A stretch of 64,000 nt of DNA from Aquabacterium parvum (GTDB lineage: Bacteria > Pseudomonadota > Gammaproteobacteria > Burkholderiales > Burkholderiaceae_C). Location: positions 124,001-188,000 of the forward strand of contig NZ_LFRI01000341.1 in the NCBI RefSeq assembly GCF_001447195.1, in the 5' to 3' direction. Each line of letters begins with the position of its first letter. Within the stretch, counting starts at the first letter, position 1. The translations under genes and the position numbers were made by a program. Below, piece by piece: positions 53,086 to 61,166 of the stretch. The notes under the pieces are model-generated. The model was given only the letters and a program-made list of their open reading frames with translations. It was not told where the DNA came from and searched no databases.

Positions 53086-54141
53086 TCAGGCCTGCGGGTC
53101 GGTGCCAGCGCTGCTGACACCGGCCGACTCGAAGCTCGCCATCTCGCGCAGGATGCGGCAGGCAGACTCCAGCAGCGGCCAGGCGAGGGCCGCGCCCGAG
53201 CCCTCCCCCAGGCGCAGGTCCAGCTTGATCAAGGGCTCGGCGCCCAGGTGGGCCAGCATGCGGGCGTGGCCACTTTCGTCGGACTGGTGCGAGAACACAC
53301 AGCGCTGCAGCACCAGCGGCTGCAGCGCATGGGCCACGAGCAAGGCGCTGGTGGCGATGAAGCCATCGACCACGATGACGCGGCCCTGTGCCGCTGCTTC
53401 GAGCATGGCGCCACACATCATGGCCACCTCGAAGCCACCGAAGGCTCGCAACACAGCCAGGGGCTCGTGCGCGTCGGCGTTGGCCAGCAGGGCCTCTTGC
53501 AGGATGGCGAGCTTGCGTTGCACGGCTGGCTCATCGAGCCCGGTGCCCCGGCCCACACATTGCGCCAGGGGCAGGCCCGTCAGGCGAGCCATGATCAAGG
53601 CGGCGATGGACGTGTTGCCAATGCCCATCTCACCGAACAACACGGCGTTGCCCGGCAGGCTGCGCACGACCTCGGCACCTTGTTCAATCGCCTGAGCACA
53701 TTGCGCCGCCGTCATCGCCGGGCCCCGGCTGCAGTCGGCTGTACCCAGGGCCACCTTGCGGCTTTGCAGCATCGGGCGCGGCGCCAGTTCCTTGGCAACC
53801 CCCGCGTCCACCACCGTGAGCGCCAGGCCATGCTGGCGCGCGAGCACGCTGATGGCTGCGCCTCCTGCCAGGAAGTTCTCGACCATCTGCCAGGTCACGT
53901 CTGACGGAAAGGCCGACACGCCGCGCGCCGCCAGGCCGTGGTCGCCCGCGAACACCACCGCCTGGGGAGAAACCAGCACCGGGCGCTCGCTGCGCAAGGT
54001 CAACCCGATCTGCACGGCCAGCGACTCGATTCGACCCAGCGAGCCCAAGGGCTTGGTCTTGTGGTCGATGAGGCGCTGCAAGCGAGCGGCGAGCACGCCA
54101 TCGCGCAAATCGGCCAGCTCGGGCAAGCGGAGCTCTGCCAT
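53086..54141 (-). CDS. cobT: Nicotinate-nucleotide-dimethylbenzimidazole phosphoribosyltransferase
   Basis: A 351-residue soluble enzyme that makes alpha-ribazole phosphate from nicotinate mononucleotide and dimethylbenzimidazole, activating the lower ligand. DHKTKPLGSLG, VVFAGDHGLAARGVSAFP and GEMGIGNTSIAA are conserved substrate-site blocks. The catalytic Glu is in DLRLGEGSGAAL. It starts three bases after cobO and precedes cobS. Confidence 0.95.
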   Translation of the reverse strand: MAELRLPELADLRDGVLAARLQRLIDHKTKPLGSLGRIESLAVQIGLTLRSERPVLVSPQAVVFAGDHGLAARGVSAFPSDVTWQMVENFLAGGAAISVLARQHGLALTVVDAGVAKELAPRPMLQSRKVALGTADCSRGPAMTAAQCAQAIEQGAEVVRSLPGNAVLFGEMGIGNTSIAALIMARLTGLPLAQCVGRGTGLDEPAVQRKLAILQEALLANADAHEPLAVLRAFGGFEVAMMCGAMLEAAAQGRVIVVDGFIATSALLVAHALQPLVLQRCVFSHQSDESGHARMLAHLGAEPLIKLDLRLGEGSGAALAWPLLESACRILREMASFESAGVSSAGTDPQA

Positions 54142-54144
54142 GCC

Positions 54145-54714
54145 TCAGTCCTCGATGCCGCGTTGTGCCGGGATGCCTGCCTCGTAGGCATGCTTGACCT
54201 TGCGCACCTCGCTGACCGTGTCGGCGATCTCGATGACCTCGGCCGGGCAATCTCGCCCGGTGATCACGACGTGCACGTGCGAGGGCCGCGAGCGCAAGGC
54301 ATCGACCACCTCCTGCAGCGGCACCCAGCCGTAGATCAACGGATAGGTCATTTCATCGAGCACCACCAGGAAGGCCTCGCCCGCTTCGATCACGGCGCGG
54401 GCACGGGCCCAGCCATCGCGCGCGAGTTGCGCCGAGTGCTCCAGGTCCTTGCTCTTCCAGCTGAAGCCATCGCCCAGGCCTTCGATGGGCACGCCCAGTT
54501 GCTCCAGGGCGCGGTGCTCGCCAAAACGCGCACTGGGCACCTTCATGAACTGGAAGATGCGCACCGGCTTGCCGCGGCCATGGGCGCGCAGGGCCAGGCC
54601 GAAGGCGGCCGTGCTCTTGCCTTTGCCATCACCGGTGTTGACGATGAGCAGGCCTCGGCGCTCGGCCTTCTCGCGTTGCTGGGGGGCTTCGGTGGGTGGG
54701 TTCTGGATGTCCAT
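54145..54714 (-). CDS. cobO: Corrinoid adenosyltransferase
   Basis: A 189-residue ATP:cob(I)alamin adenosyltransferase of the CobA/BtuR type. The P-loop [14 protein letters not shown] near residues 27-40 binds ATP, and [14 protein letters not shown] and VVITGRDCP are family blocks. It converts imported corrinoids to the adenosyl form that later steps need. The ATG at 54714 (MDIQNPP) is the conserved start. It lies 43 bases after the ATPase gene. Confidence 0.94.
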   Translation of the reverse strand: MDIQNPPTEAPQQREKAERRGLLIVNTGDGKGKSTAAFGLALRAHGRGKPVRIFQFMKVPSARFGEHRALEQLGVPIEGLGDGFSWKSKDLEHSAQLARDGWARARAVIEAGEAFLVVLDEMTYPLIYGWVPLQEVVDALRSRPSHVHVVITGRDCPAEVIEIADTVSEVRKVKHAYEAGIPAQRGIED

Positions 54715-54757
54715 GGTGGGATTGTCCGGCTGGACGCAAATCAAGGTGAAAGGAAGG

Positions 54758-55537
54758 TCAAAGCCGGGGCCAGGCGGTCCAGCGCCCGTCGACTTCGAGC
54801 AGCTCGATGGCGTGGTCGAACACCTCGCACAAGGCGGCGCGGACCGCTGGGTCGGACGCAGGCCCCGAGGCCAACAAGCGCCCGCCCCCCATCACCGCGA
54901 GCCGGTCCGCGCTCAGCGCGATGGGCAGCTCGTGCATGACGCTGAGCAGCGCATGCCCCGCCCTGGCCGCTTGCCGCATGACCCGGGCAAGGTGACGTTG
55001 ATGGGGCGGGTCCAGGTGGGCCAGCGGCTCGTCGAGCAACAGCACCGGGGCCTGGGTCGCGAGGGCGCGGGCCAGGTGCACCCGCTGACGCTCGCCGCCC
55101 GACAAGCGCCCCAACCGATGCGAAGCCAGCGCACGAACGTCGGCATGACCCATGGCCTCGTCGACCACAGACCGATCGGTCACTGTGGCCTTGCCACCCC
55201 ACCCCAGCCAGCCCCGGTGCGCCAATCGGCCCAGCTCGACGACGTCGCGCACCAGCATGTCGGCATCGGCCTCGGGTGATTGCGCCAGCCAGGCCAGTTG
55301 GCGCGCCCTCGCGCGGTCGGGCCAGGCGGCCAGGGCGCGCTCACCCAGCCAAACTTCGCCCGCAGCCGGCACCAGCAACCCCGCCGCCAACTGCAGCAAG
55401 GTGGATTTGCCCGCGCCATTGGGGCCCACCAGGGCCACCCATTCGCCAGCATGGAGGCTCAGGTCGACCCGATCGACCACGGTGCGATGCCCCCTGGTGG
55501 CGCTGACGGCACGCAAAGACAACAGCCCCTGGCTCAT
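54758..55537 (-). CDS. btuD: Cobalamin ABC transporter ATP-binding protein
   Basis: A 259-residue ABC ATPase. Walker A is [10 protein letters not shown], the signature is [10 protein letters not shown] and Walker B is [11 protein letters not shown], followed by the switch His in SVMHELP. It powers the BtuC-type permease whose gene it overlaps by ATGA. Family members also import haem or iron chelates; the substrate is assigned by operon and riboswitch. Confidence 0.88.
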   Translation of the reverse strand: MSQGLLSLRAVSATRGHRTVVDRVDLSLHAGEWVALVGPNGAGKSTLLQLAAGLLVPAAGEVWLGERALAAWPDRARARQLAWLAQSPEADADMLVRDVVELGRLAHRGWLGWGGKATVTDRSVVDEAMGHADVRALASHRLGRLSGGERQRVHLARALATQAPVLLLDEPLAHLDPPHQRHLARVMRQAARAGHALLSVMHELPIALSADRLAVMGGGRLLASGPASDPAVRAALCEVFDHAIELLEVDGRWTAWPRL

Positions 55538-56493
55538 GGTGCACTCCGCTGCAATCGCCAAAGCAGGTAGCCCCCGCCCAGCACCGCCGTGAGCACACCC
55601 ACCGGCACGTCCTGAGGGGGCAACAAGCCCCGAGACAGCAGGTCGGCCGACAGCAACAACGCCCCACCCATCAAGCTGGCCGCCAGCAGGCGCACGCGGT
55701 GTCGCCCGCCATCCCAGCCCCGCACCAGGTGCGGTGCCACGAGGCCGATGAAAGCGATCAAACCGGCCTGTGCCGAGGCGGCCGCCGTGCAGGCCGCCAG
55801 CACCGCCACGAGCGCCACGCGCGAGCCACCCAAAGGCACACCCAGGCTGCGTGCGGTGTCTTCACCCAGGCTCAGCGCATCCAGCACCGGCGCAAGCCCC
55901 ATCGCCAACAGCACCCCGACCAGCCACACGCCAGCCATCGCCCACACAGCGGGCCAGCCCAGCAAGGCCGTGTTGCCCAGCATGAAGGCCTGCATCGCTC
56001 GCCAAGCCTCGGCCGAGCCAAGCATGATCCACTGCGTGAACGCCCCCAGCACCACGCCCACCACCACGCCCGCGAGCAGCAGGCGGTAGGTCTGCGCCGC
56101 CCCTCGTGCCAGCGTGAGCGTGAGGAACACCCCGCCAATGGCACCGAAAAAGGCCAGCCCTGTCAGGCCCAGCCGAGCCCCGGCCTCGCCCGACACCCAA
56201 CCCAGCGCGATGGCCGCGGCCATGCACAACCCCGCACCGGCGGCAGAGCCAAGCAGGTGCGGCTCGGCCAGCGGGTTGCGAAACAAACCCTGCGCGATGG
56301 CACCCGACAAACCCAGCAAAGCGCCCACCACCGCAGCCCCGATCGAGCGCGGCAGGCGGATGTCCATCGCCAGCTCAAGCAAGCCCGGCTCGCGCCACAA
56401 GGCCGATGGCCAGCGCCAGCCATCGGCGCCCACCAGCGCACCCAGGCCACACAGCCCCATCAACACCAGCGCCAGCCACCAGACGGGTTTCAT
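55534..56493 (-). CDS. btuC: Cobalamin ABC transporter permease
   Basis: A 319-residue FecCD/BtuC-type permease with eight to ten helices. LPRSIGAAVVGALLGLSGAIAQGLFRNPLAEPHLLG is split across a helix and loop in the way typical of the family. The GLVAPHLVR segment is the contact region for the ATPase. The gene overlaps btuF and btuD by ATGA on each side. Substrate is inferred from context. Confidence 0.88.
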   Translation of the reverse strand: MKPVWWLALVLMGLCGLGALVGADGWRWPSALWREPGLLELAMDIRLPRSIGAAVVGALLGLSGAIAQGLFRNPLAEPHLLGSAAGAGLCMAAAIALGWVSGEAGARLGLTGLAFFGAIGGVFLTLTLARGAAQTYRLLLAGVVVGVVLGAFTQWIMLGSAEAWRAMQAFMLGNTALLGWPAVWAMAGVWLVGVLLAMGLAPVLDALSLGEDTARSLGVPLGGSRVALVAVLAACTAAASAQAGLIAFIGLVAPHLVRGWDGGRHRVRLLAASLMGGALLLSADLLSRGLLPPQDVPVGVLTAVLGGGYLLWRLQRSAP

Positions 56494-57404
56494 GGCTTCA
56501 CGCTCCAGGCCCGGTTCAGGCAATTGGCCAGCACCCGGGCCGCCTCAGGCAGGCGAGGTCCGGGGCGCGACAAGGCATCCATCTCAAGCGGCTGCAAAGC
56601 ACAGATGCGTTGATCTCGCACGGCCGGGATCGCCGACCAACCAGGGCGACGGCGCAAAGCCGCCACCTCACCGGCCCCCACGATGACCAGCGCTGGCCTG
56701 GCCCGCACCACGAACTCCGGGTTGAGCTTTGGGAACGGCCCCAGCGAAGCCGGCACGATGTTCCGCGCACCCTGCTGGCTCAGCATCTGCCCGATGTACG
56801 AGGACTCGCCCGCCGCATGCGGGGCGCTGCTGATTTCGACATAGACCGCATGACCTCGCGCGGGCGCAGGCACCGAGCGAGCAGCCTCTTGCAGCTCTCG
56901 CTGCATGGCCGCCCACCGCTGGGTTGCGGCCTCAGGTTGCCCCAACAAAGCTGCCACCTTGTGAAGCAGCCCCTCCACGCCCGGCAGGTCGCGGGCATCG
57001 AGCTCGGCCACCGTCAAACCCAACTGCCGCAAGCGCGGCGCCACGCGCGACGAAGGCGCCAGCAGCACCAGGTCTGGCTTGAGCGCGACGATGCGCTCGA
57101 GCGGGGCCTCGTCCAGGCTGCCCAGTTGCGGCAGCTTCTTGACCTGATCAGGCCAGTTGGACCAACGGTCCACGCCGATCAGGCGATCGCAGCCTCCAAG
57201 AACACAGACCGCCTCGGTCAAAGAAGGCAACAGCGAAACGATGCGAGCAGGCGGGGCAGGCAGGCTCACGGCCGAGCCGCCATCGTCCACGATGGCCAGG
57301 CGATGGCTTGCGGCATGCGCAGCCCCAAAAATGGACCAACCCACCAGGCACGCGATGACCCGCCTCCATCGGCGCACTCGACCGGCGCAGGACAGCGCGT
57401 TCAC
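56490..57404 (-). CDS. btuF: Cobalamin-binding periplasmic protein
   Basis: A 304-residue solute-binding protein of cluster A-II. It has a signal peptide (helix about 14-32, cleavage near AHA). RIVSLLPSLTEAVCVLGGCDRLIGV is the family's opening block, and the central long helix lies at about 150-175. It delivers corrinoids to BtuCD. The GTG at 57404 overlaps the cobU stop (GTGA) and is preferred over TTG at 57410. Confidence 0.87.
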   Translation of the reverse strand: MNALSCAGRVRRWRRVIACLVGWSIFGAAHAASHRLAIVDDGGSAVSLPAPPARIVSLLPSLTEAVCVLGGCDRLIGVDRWSNWPDQVKKLPQLGSLDEAPLERIVALKPDLVLLAPSSRVAPRLRQLGLTVAELDARDLPGVEGLLHKVAALLGQPEAATQRWAAMQRELQEAARSVPAPARGHAVYVEISSAPHAAGESSYIGQMLSQQGARNIVPASLGPFPKLNPEFVVRARPALVIVGAGEVAALRRRPGWSAIPAVRDQRICALQPLEMDALSRPGPRLPEAARVLANCLNRAWSVKP

Positions 57405-57973
57405 GACCAACGCTCCACGTCGCGCGTGAAGGGCTGGCCAGCCACCATCCAGGTCAAGCGAGCGCAGCGCTGTGCAACATCCTGATGCAGGCGTCCCAAC
57501 TCATCGACCACTCGGCGAACGTCGGCTCCCAGCGGCACCACGCCTGCGCCGATCTCGTTGGACACCAGCACCAGCGGTGAGGCCAGGCCGGGCATGGCGC
57601 CGAGCAAATCCTCGCGCAAGTGCGGCCACTGAGGCAACGCAGCGGACTGCTCGCCATGGCAGTCTGGCATCAGCGCCTGGCTGACCCACAAGGTCAAACA
57701 ATCGACCACGATCAAACGATGAGGAGCCGCCTCGCCGCGAACAGCCTGACCGAGATGAAAAGGGCTCTCGACAACCCGAAAGGCCGCATCGCGGTCACGC
57801 CGATGCCGCTCGATGCGCTCGCGCATCTCGTCATCGCTGGACATGGCCGTGGCCACGACCACCACCTCGTGGCGAGCATCCTTTTCAAGCCACGCACGCG
57901 CCAGGCGCTCGGCATGACGGGACTTTCCGCTGCGCTGGCCGCCCAGGATGAGGTGGTGTTGCGGTGCCGACAT
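57401..57973 (-). CDS. cobU: Adenosylcobinamide kinase / guanylyltransferase
   Basis: A 190-residue bifunctional enzyme that phosphorylates adenosylcobinamide and attaches GMP, giving the substrate of CobS. The P-loop is LILGGQRSGKSRHAE. The guanylylation His is in IERHRRDRD, and DCLTLWVSQ and SNEIGAGVVP are conserved. It starts eight bases after btuB and overlaps btuF. Its presence lets the cell use scavenged cobinamide. Confidence 0.93.
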   Translation of the reverse strand: MSAPQHHLILGGQRSGKSRHAERLARAWLEKDARHEVVVVATAMSSDDEMRERIERHRRDRDAAFRVVESPFHLGQAVRGEAAPHRLIVVDCLTLWVSQALMPDCHGEQSAALPQWPHLREDLLGAMPGLASPLVLVSNEIGAGVVPLGADVRRVVDELGRLHQDVAQRCARLTWMVAGQPFTRDVERWS

Positions 57974-57981
57974 GGCAGGTG

Positions 57982-59838
57982 TCAGCGAGGCTGGTAGCGC
58001 AACGCCACCTGGGCAAACGCACCAGGAACCGCGTAGTCGCGAGCCACCTCGTAGCGCTTGTTGAACACGTTGTCCACGCGGGTCAGCAGCTGCCAGCCCG
58101 GTGCCAGCTGACGCGAGGCGAACACTCCCCAGGTCACGTAGCCCCCGTTGTGAACGGTCAGCGAATCGCCATCGATGTCGCTGCGCCCGCCAACGAATCT
58201 CGAGCGAGCACCAACGGTCCAGCCCATCAGATCGGTGTCGGCCGACAGGTTGCCGTGGTAGCGCGGGCGACGAATCAGGCGTTCACCCGTCTGCTCGTTG
58301 CGGGCCTCTTGCAAGTCCCATGACCCCGACCAGTTGGCGCCCGCCCAACGCGTTTGAGCAGCGAAGGTCAAGCCCTTGAGGCGCGCCTGACCCACGTTGA
58401 AGTACTGGAACTGGCTCATCGAGTACTCGATGAGCTGGTTGATGCGCTGGTCATAGGCGGTCACCGATGCTAGATCGGCACCTCGTTGCCAGCTGATGGC
58501 GGCCTCGCTGCCATGCGATGTTTCTGCCCTCAAATCCGGGTTGCCGTCGTATTGGGCAAAGCGCTCGTACAGCGTGGGCGCCCGGAAACCCTCCGAGTAA
58601 CTCACACGAGCCATCCAGCCCGGGGCAAAGCGCCAGCCGCCTGCCACGGTGCCCGTGTGGTGCACGCCGAATTCGCTGTCGTCATCCTGGCGAGCTCGCG
58701 CTGAAAAAACCCAGCCGTCCTGATCCCAGGCATAACCCAGTCCCAGCCCCAACTGATCGCGCCGAGGCTCCGGGCCTTCGAAGGAGGAGCTGCCGTCGTA
58801 AGCCGCGCTCATGCGATCGACCCGGTTCTCAAGCAGCACCTGCACGCCATGCGGCCCACGCTGCCAATCGTGCTGCGCCAGGGCAGTGCGGGTGCGGGTC
58901 TTGGCGCGCAGGTACCCACTCGACTCCGACAGGACCTCCGTGCTGCTCTCGCCCAATCGATACTGGGCCTTCAGCCCGGGCACCCAATCGGCCAGCCAGG
59001 CAACCTGCGACGTGCGGATCACCGTGGTGGCAACAGAGTCCTGATCTGCGCTGGCGTAGCGGTCATCGAAGTCGGCACGCGTGCGATGCCGCCCAGCCAA
59101 AGCTTCCAGCCGATGCCCAGCCAGCAACTGCCACCCCAGGCGAGCCTGAGCCGAAGACTGCCCGTACCCGTCACGATCGACGCGCCAATCCGGGCTGCTG
59201 GGGTTGTTGATCACGGAACGGCCATTGGCCCGCTCTGCCCCAAGGGTCAAACCATAGTCAAAGCCGGACTGGCGGCCGGAAACCGTGGCATCGGACTTGA
59301 CAGTGCCGTGCGAGCCCAAAGTCAAACCACCAGCCAAGGACACCACGCCATCGACCGGCTTGCGCGTGAACACCTGGATCACGCCGCCGACGGCGTCAGA
59401 GCCATACAGGGCGCTGCCGGCGCCGCGCACCACCTCGATGCGATCGATCTGCGACAACGGGATGCCTTGCCAGACCGCACCGCCCTGCAAGTTCTGAGAG
59501 TCCACGCGCAAACCATCGACCAGCAAAGCGGTGAAGCGGGCGTTGGCTCCCCGCACGAACACGTCGGTGTAGGTGCCTGGGCCACCGTTGTTGCTGAATG
59601 TCAGCCCCGGTTGACGATCGAGCAAATCGGCCAGGTCCATGGCCCCCGAGCGATCGATGTCTTCACGCGTGATGACCGAGACATCGGCCAGGACACGGGC
59701 ACGGTCAACGGGTGCGCGCGTGGCGGTGACAACGACCTCTGGCACGATCTCATCCGCCAGGGAGGACGGCGACCAGGCCAGCAGAACAAGGCAAGACAGG
59801 GCGCTCAGGGACAAGCGCGCAACAGGAATGGATTTCAC
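57982..59838 (-). CDS. btuB: TonB-dependent cobalamin receptor
   Basis: A 618-residue outer-membrane receptor. After a signal peptide (cleavage near SLA) the TonB box lies in PEVVVTAT. The plug domain (about 45-150) has DLLDRQPGL and VFVRGANARFTALLVDG; a 22-strand barrel follows. The chain ends with the pattern of an outer-membrane barrel except for the last two residues. A cobalamin riboswitch precedes it. GTG at 59838 is preferred; TTG at 59856 would add six residues. Confidence 0.92.
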   Translation of the reverse strand: MKSIPVARLSLSALSCLVLLAWSPSSLADEIVPEVVVTATRAPVDRARVLADVSVITREDIDRSGAMDLADLLDRQPGLTFSNNGGPGTYTDVFVRGANARFTALLVDGLRVDSQNLQGGAVWQGIPLSQIDRIEVVRGAGSALYGSDAVGGVIQVFTRKPVDGVVSLAGGLTLGSHGTVKSDATVSGRQSGFDYGLTLGAERANGRSVINNPSSPDWRVDRDGYGQSSAQARLGWQLLAGHRLEALAGRHRTRADFDDRYASADQDSVATTVIRTSQVAWLADWVPGLKAQYRLGESSTEVLSESSGYLRAKTRTRTALAQHDWQRGPHGVQVLLENRVDRMSAAYDGSSSFEGPEPRRDQLGLGLGYAWDQDGWVFSARARQDDDSEFGVHHTGTVAGGWRFAPGWMARVSYSEGFRAPTLYERFAQYDGNPDLRAETSHGSEAAISWQRGADLASVTAYDQRINQLIEYSMSQFQYFNVGQARLKGLTFAAQTRWAGANWSGSWDLQEARNEQTGERLIRRPRYHGNLSADTDLMGWTVGARSRFVGGRSDIDGDSLTVHNGGYVTWGVFASRQLAPGWQLLTRVDNVFNKRYEVARDYAVPGAFAQVALRYQPR

Positions 59839-59918
59839 GGGAAAAGGCAAAGACAAAGGCCCTGGCCAGCTTCCCCGCAGACCCTGGGCGACATGGCGCG
59901 CGCGAACGCACGCACCCC

Positions 59919-60143
59919 TTGCTGGCCGGTATCCGGGCTGGGCTATGCAACCTGCGCGGCCTTCCCAGGCCCATGGGCCCAGTGGCTGAGGAGCGCAGGC
60001 GGAGCGAGCAACTGGGGGTTGCTCGGGCTCGATCGCCGACCGTTGCGGGGGCAGCGCAAGTCAGGTGGACGCCGCTGATGGCGCGCCCCCTGCTTGCTTC
60101 CCGTTTAACTGCGCCGAGCAAGAACCCCGGCGCGAGCACCAAC
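59919..60143 (-). promoter_or_regulatory. Cobalamin riboswitch
   Basis: Reading the minus strand, the hallmarks of the cobalamin aptamer occur in order: AAACGGGAAGC near 60100, CTGCCCCCGCAACGGT at about 60040-60055, CAGCCACTGG at about 59979-59988, GGGAAGGC at about 59960-59967, and the B12 box AGCCCGGATACCGGCC ending near 59922. About 80 bases separate it from the btuB start, enough for a structure that hides the ribosome site. High cobalamin should shut off the nine-gene operon. Confidence 0.92.
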
Positions 60144-60149
60144 GGGCAA

Positions 60150-60169
60150 ATTGTAAGGGCGCCTACAAT
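60150..60169. promoter_or_regulatory. Back-to-back -10 boxes of btuB and the zap operon
   Basis: ATTGTA-AGGGCGCC-TACAAT is a 20-bp palindrome. On the minus strand TACAAT (60155-60150) is a -10 for the riboswitch transcript, starting near 60143. On the plus strand TACAAT (60164-60169) is a -10 for the zap genes. The two promoters would therefore overlap and compete for RNA polymerase. Confidence 0.6.
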
Positions 60170-60205
60170 GCCAGCGAGCCCCTCCTTCACCCGCCTCGGC
60201 ACACC

Positions 60206-60454
60206 ATGTCCCGCATCGACGAACTCACCGATCGCATCGAGCGCCTGCTGTTGCGCCACGAGGAGCTGCGCCGCACCAATGCGCTGCTGGCGCAACAGGT
60301 GCACGTCGTCACGCAAGAGCGCGAGTCCCTGAAGGCGCGGCTGGCCGCAGCGCGCTCGCGCATCGATGCGCTGCTCGACAAGCTGCCGCTGCCGGTCGCC
60401 GAAACCGAACACCCCGATGGCGATCAGACCGCCACCGACACCCGACCAGAATGA
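60206..60454 (+). CDS. ZapB-like coiled-coil protein
   Basis: An 82-residue protein that is almost wholly coiled coil from residue 3 to about 60 (RIDELTDRIERLLLRHEELRR with heptad Leu), with an acidic tail. It overlaps zapA by ATGA. This small protein before zapA is a common betaproteobacterial arrangement, and the family is annotated as ZapB-like or TIGR02449-type. It probably acts in division-ring organisation, by context. Confidence 0.78.
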   Translation: MSRIDELTDRIERLLLRHEELRRTNALLAQQVHVVTQERESLKARLAAARSRIDALLDKLPLPVAETEHPDGDQTATDTRPE

Positions 60455-60798
60455 AGCAAATCGAAGTCTCGATCATGGGACAGAGTTACCGCCTGGGCTG
60501 CCCGGAAGGCGGTGAGGAGCGCCTGCGCGAAGCGGTCTCGCAGGTGGACCGCGAGATGTGCGCCATCCGAGACAGCGGCAAGCTCAAAGCGCGCGAACGC
60601 ATCGCCGTGCTGGCTGCGCTGAACCTGGCCTACATCCTGGTCGAGCGCCCAGCTGCCCCCGCTCCCATGGTGACAAGCCGAGAGGCCGAGGCCACGAACG
60701 AGCCATCGCCTCTGGGCCCCCTGCCCTCGCCCGAGTACGTGGATCAGCTCGTCGCACGCATCGACCAGGTGCTCGGCCAGGACGGCCACCTGATCTGA
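60451..60798 (+). CDS. zapA: Cell division protein ZapA
   Basis: A 115-residue protein. VSIMGQSYRLGCPEGGEERLREAVSQVDREM is split over the globular domain that cross-links FtsZ filaments; the C-terminal part is helical, with a Pro-rich insertion at about 68-92 that is longer than in short ZapA forms. It is followed by the 6S RNA gene, as zapA is in many proteobacteria including E. coli. Confidence 0.9.
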   Translation: MKQIEVSIMGQSYRLGCPEGGEERLREAVSQVDREMCAIRDSGKLKARERIAVLAALNLAYILVERPAAPAPMVTSREAEATNEPSPLGPLPSPEYVDQLVARIDQVLGQDGHLI

Positions 60799-60859
60799 TC
60801 TGCGCCCCGCCGATCGTGACAACAGCACCGATTCAAGCGTGCAAAACAGCGGCAAGTGC

Positions 60860-60890
60860 TTGACCTGATCGGTGCGAGTCCACGTAGAAT
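60860..60890 (+). promoter_or_regulatory. Promoter of the 6S RNA gene
   Basis: TTGACC (60860-60865), a 19-base spacer and TAGAAT (60885-60890). The transcript would start near G60897, where the closing stem of the RNA begins. Confidence 0.75.
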
Positions 60891-60896
60891 GGGCTC

Positions 60897-61070
60897 GTCC
60901 GTCGGGTTCGTGGTTGTTTTTATTTCCTTGAACCGATGCTCTTGGAGCCAGGGCTTGGAACATTGCGCACGGGTGCGATCATCTCGCGTCAGATGAACCC
61001 GAAGTGCTGCTGACCTCGCCCACCTGAATCCCCCTGGGTTCAGGAATGCGGCAACCAGTTCTCGGCGGAC
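60897..61070 (+). ncRNA. ssrS: 6S RNA
   Basis: A 174-base RNA that binds the sigma-70 RNA polymerase by mimicking an open promoter. The ends pair: GTCCG (60897-60901) with CGGAC (61066-61070), and the pairing continues inward to GTGGTT with AACCAG. The 3' half has the hairpin CACCTGAATC...GGGTTCAGG (61021-61044) and then TGCGGC and CTCGG, in the same order as the corresponding E. coli segments. Position after zapA, a clear promoter and a strong terminator support the call. No protein frame of note lies here. Confidence 0.9.
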
Positions 61071-61080
61071 CTCGTCTCCA

Positions 61081-61116
61081 TCGGCCAGACACCGCAAGGG
61101 TCTGGCCGATTTCTTT
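61081..61116 (+). terminator. Intrinsic terminator after 6S RNA
   Basis: TCGGCCAGAC (61081-61090) and GTCTGGCCGA (61100-61109) form a perfect ten-pair stem with a nine-base loop, then TTTCTTT. The primary transcript would be trimmed to the mature 3' end. Confidence 0.9.
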
Positions 61117-61166
61117 GGGCGATCGTTGGGTGGACAGGCATGCCCTGGCGGCCTGCGCCGCCGCGC

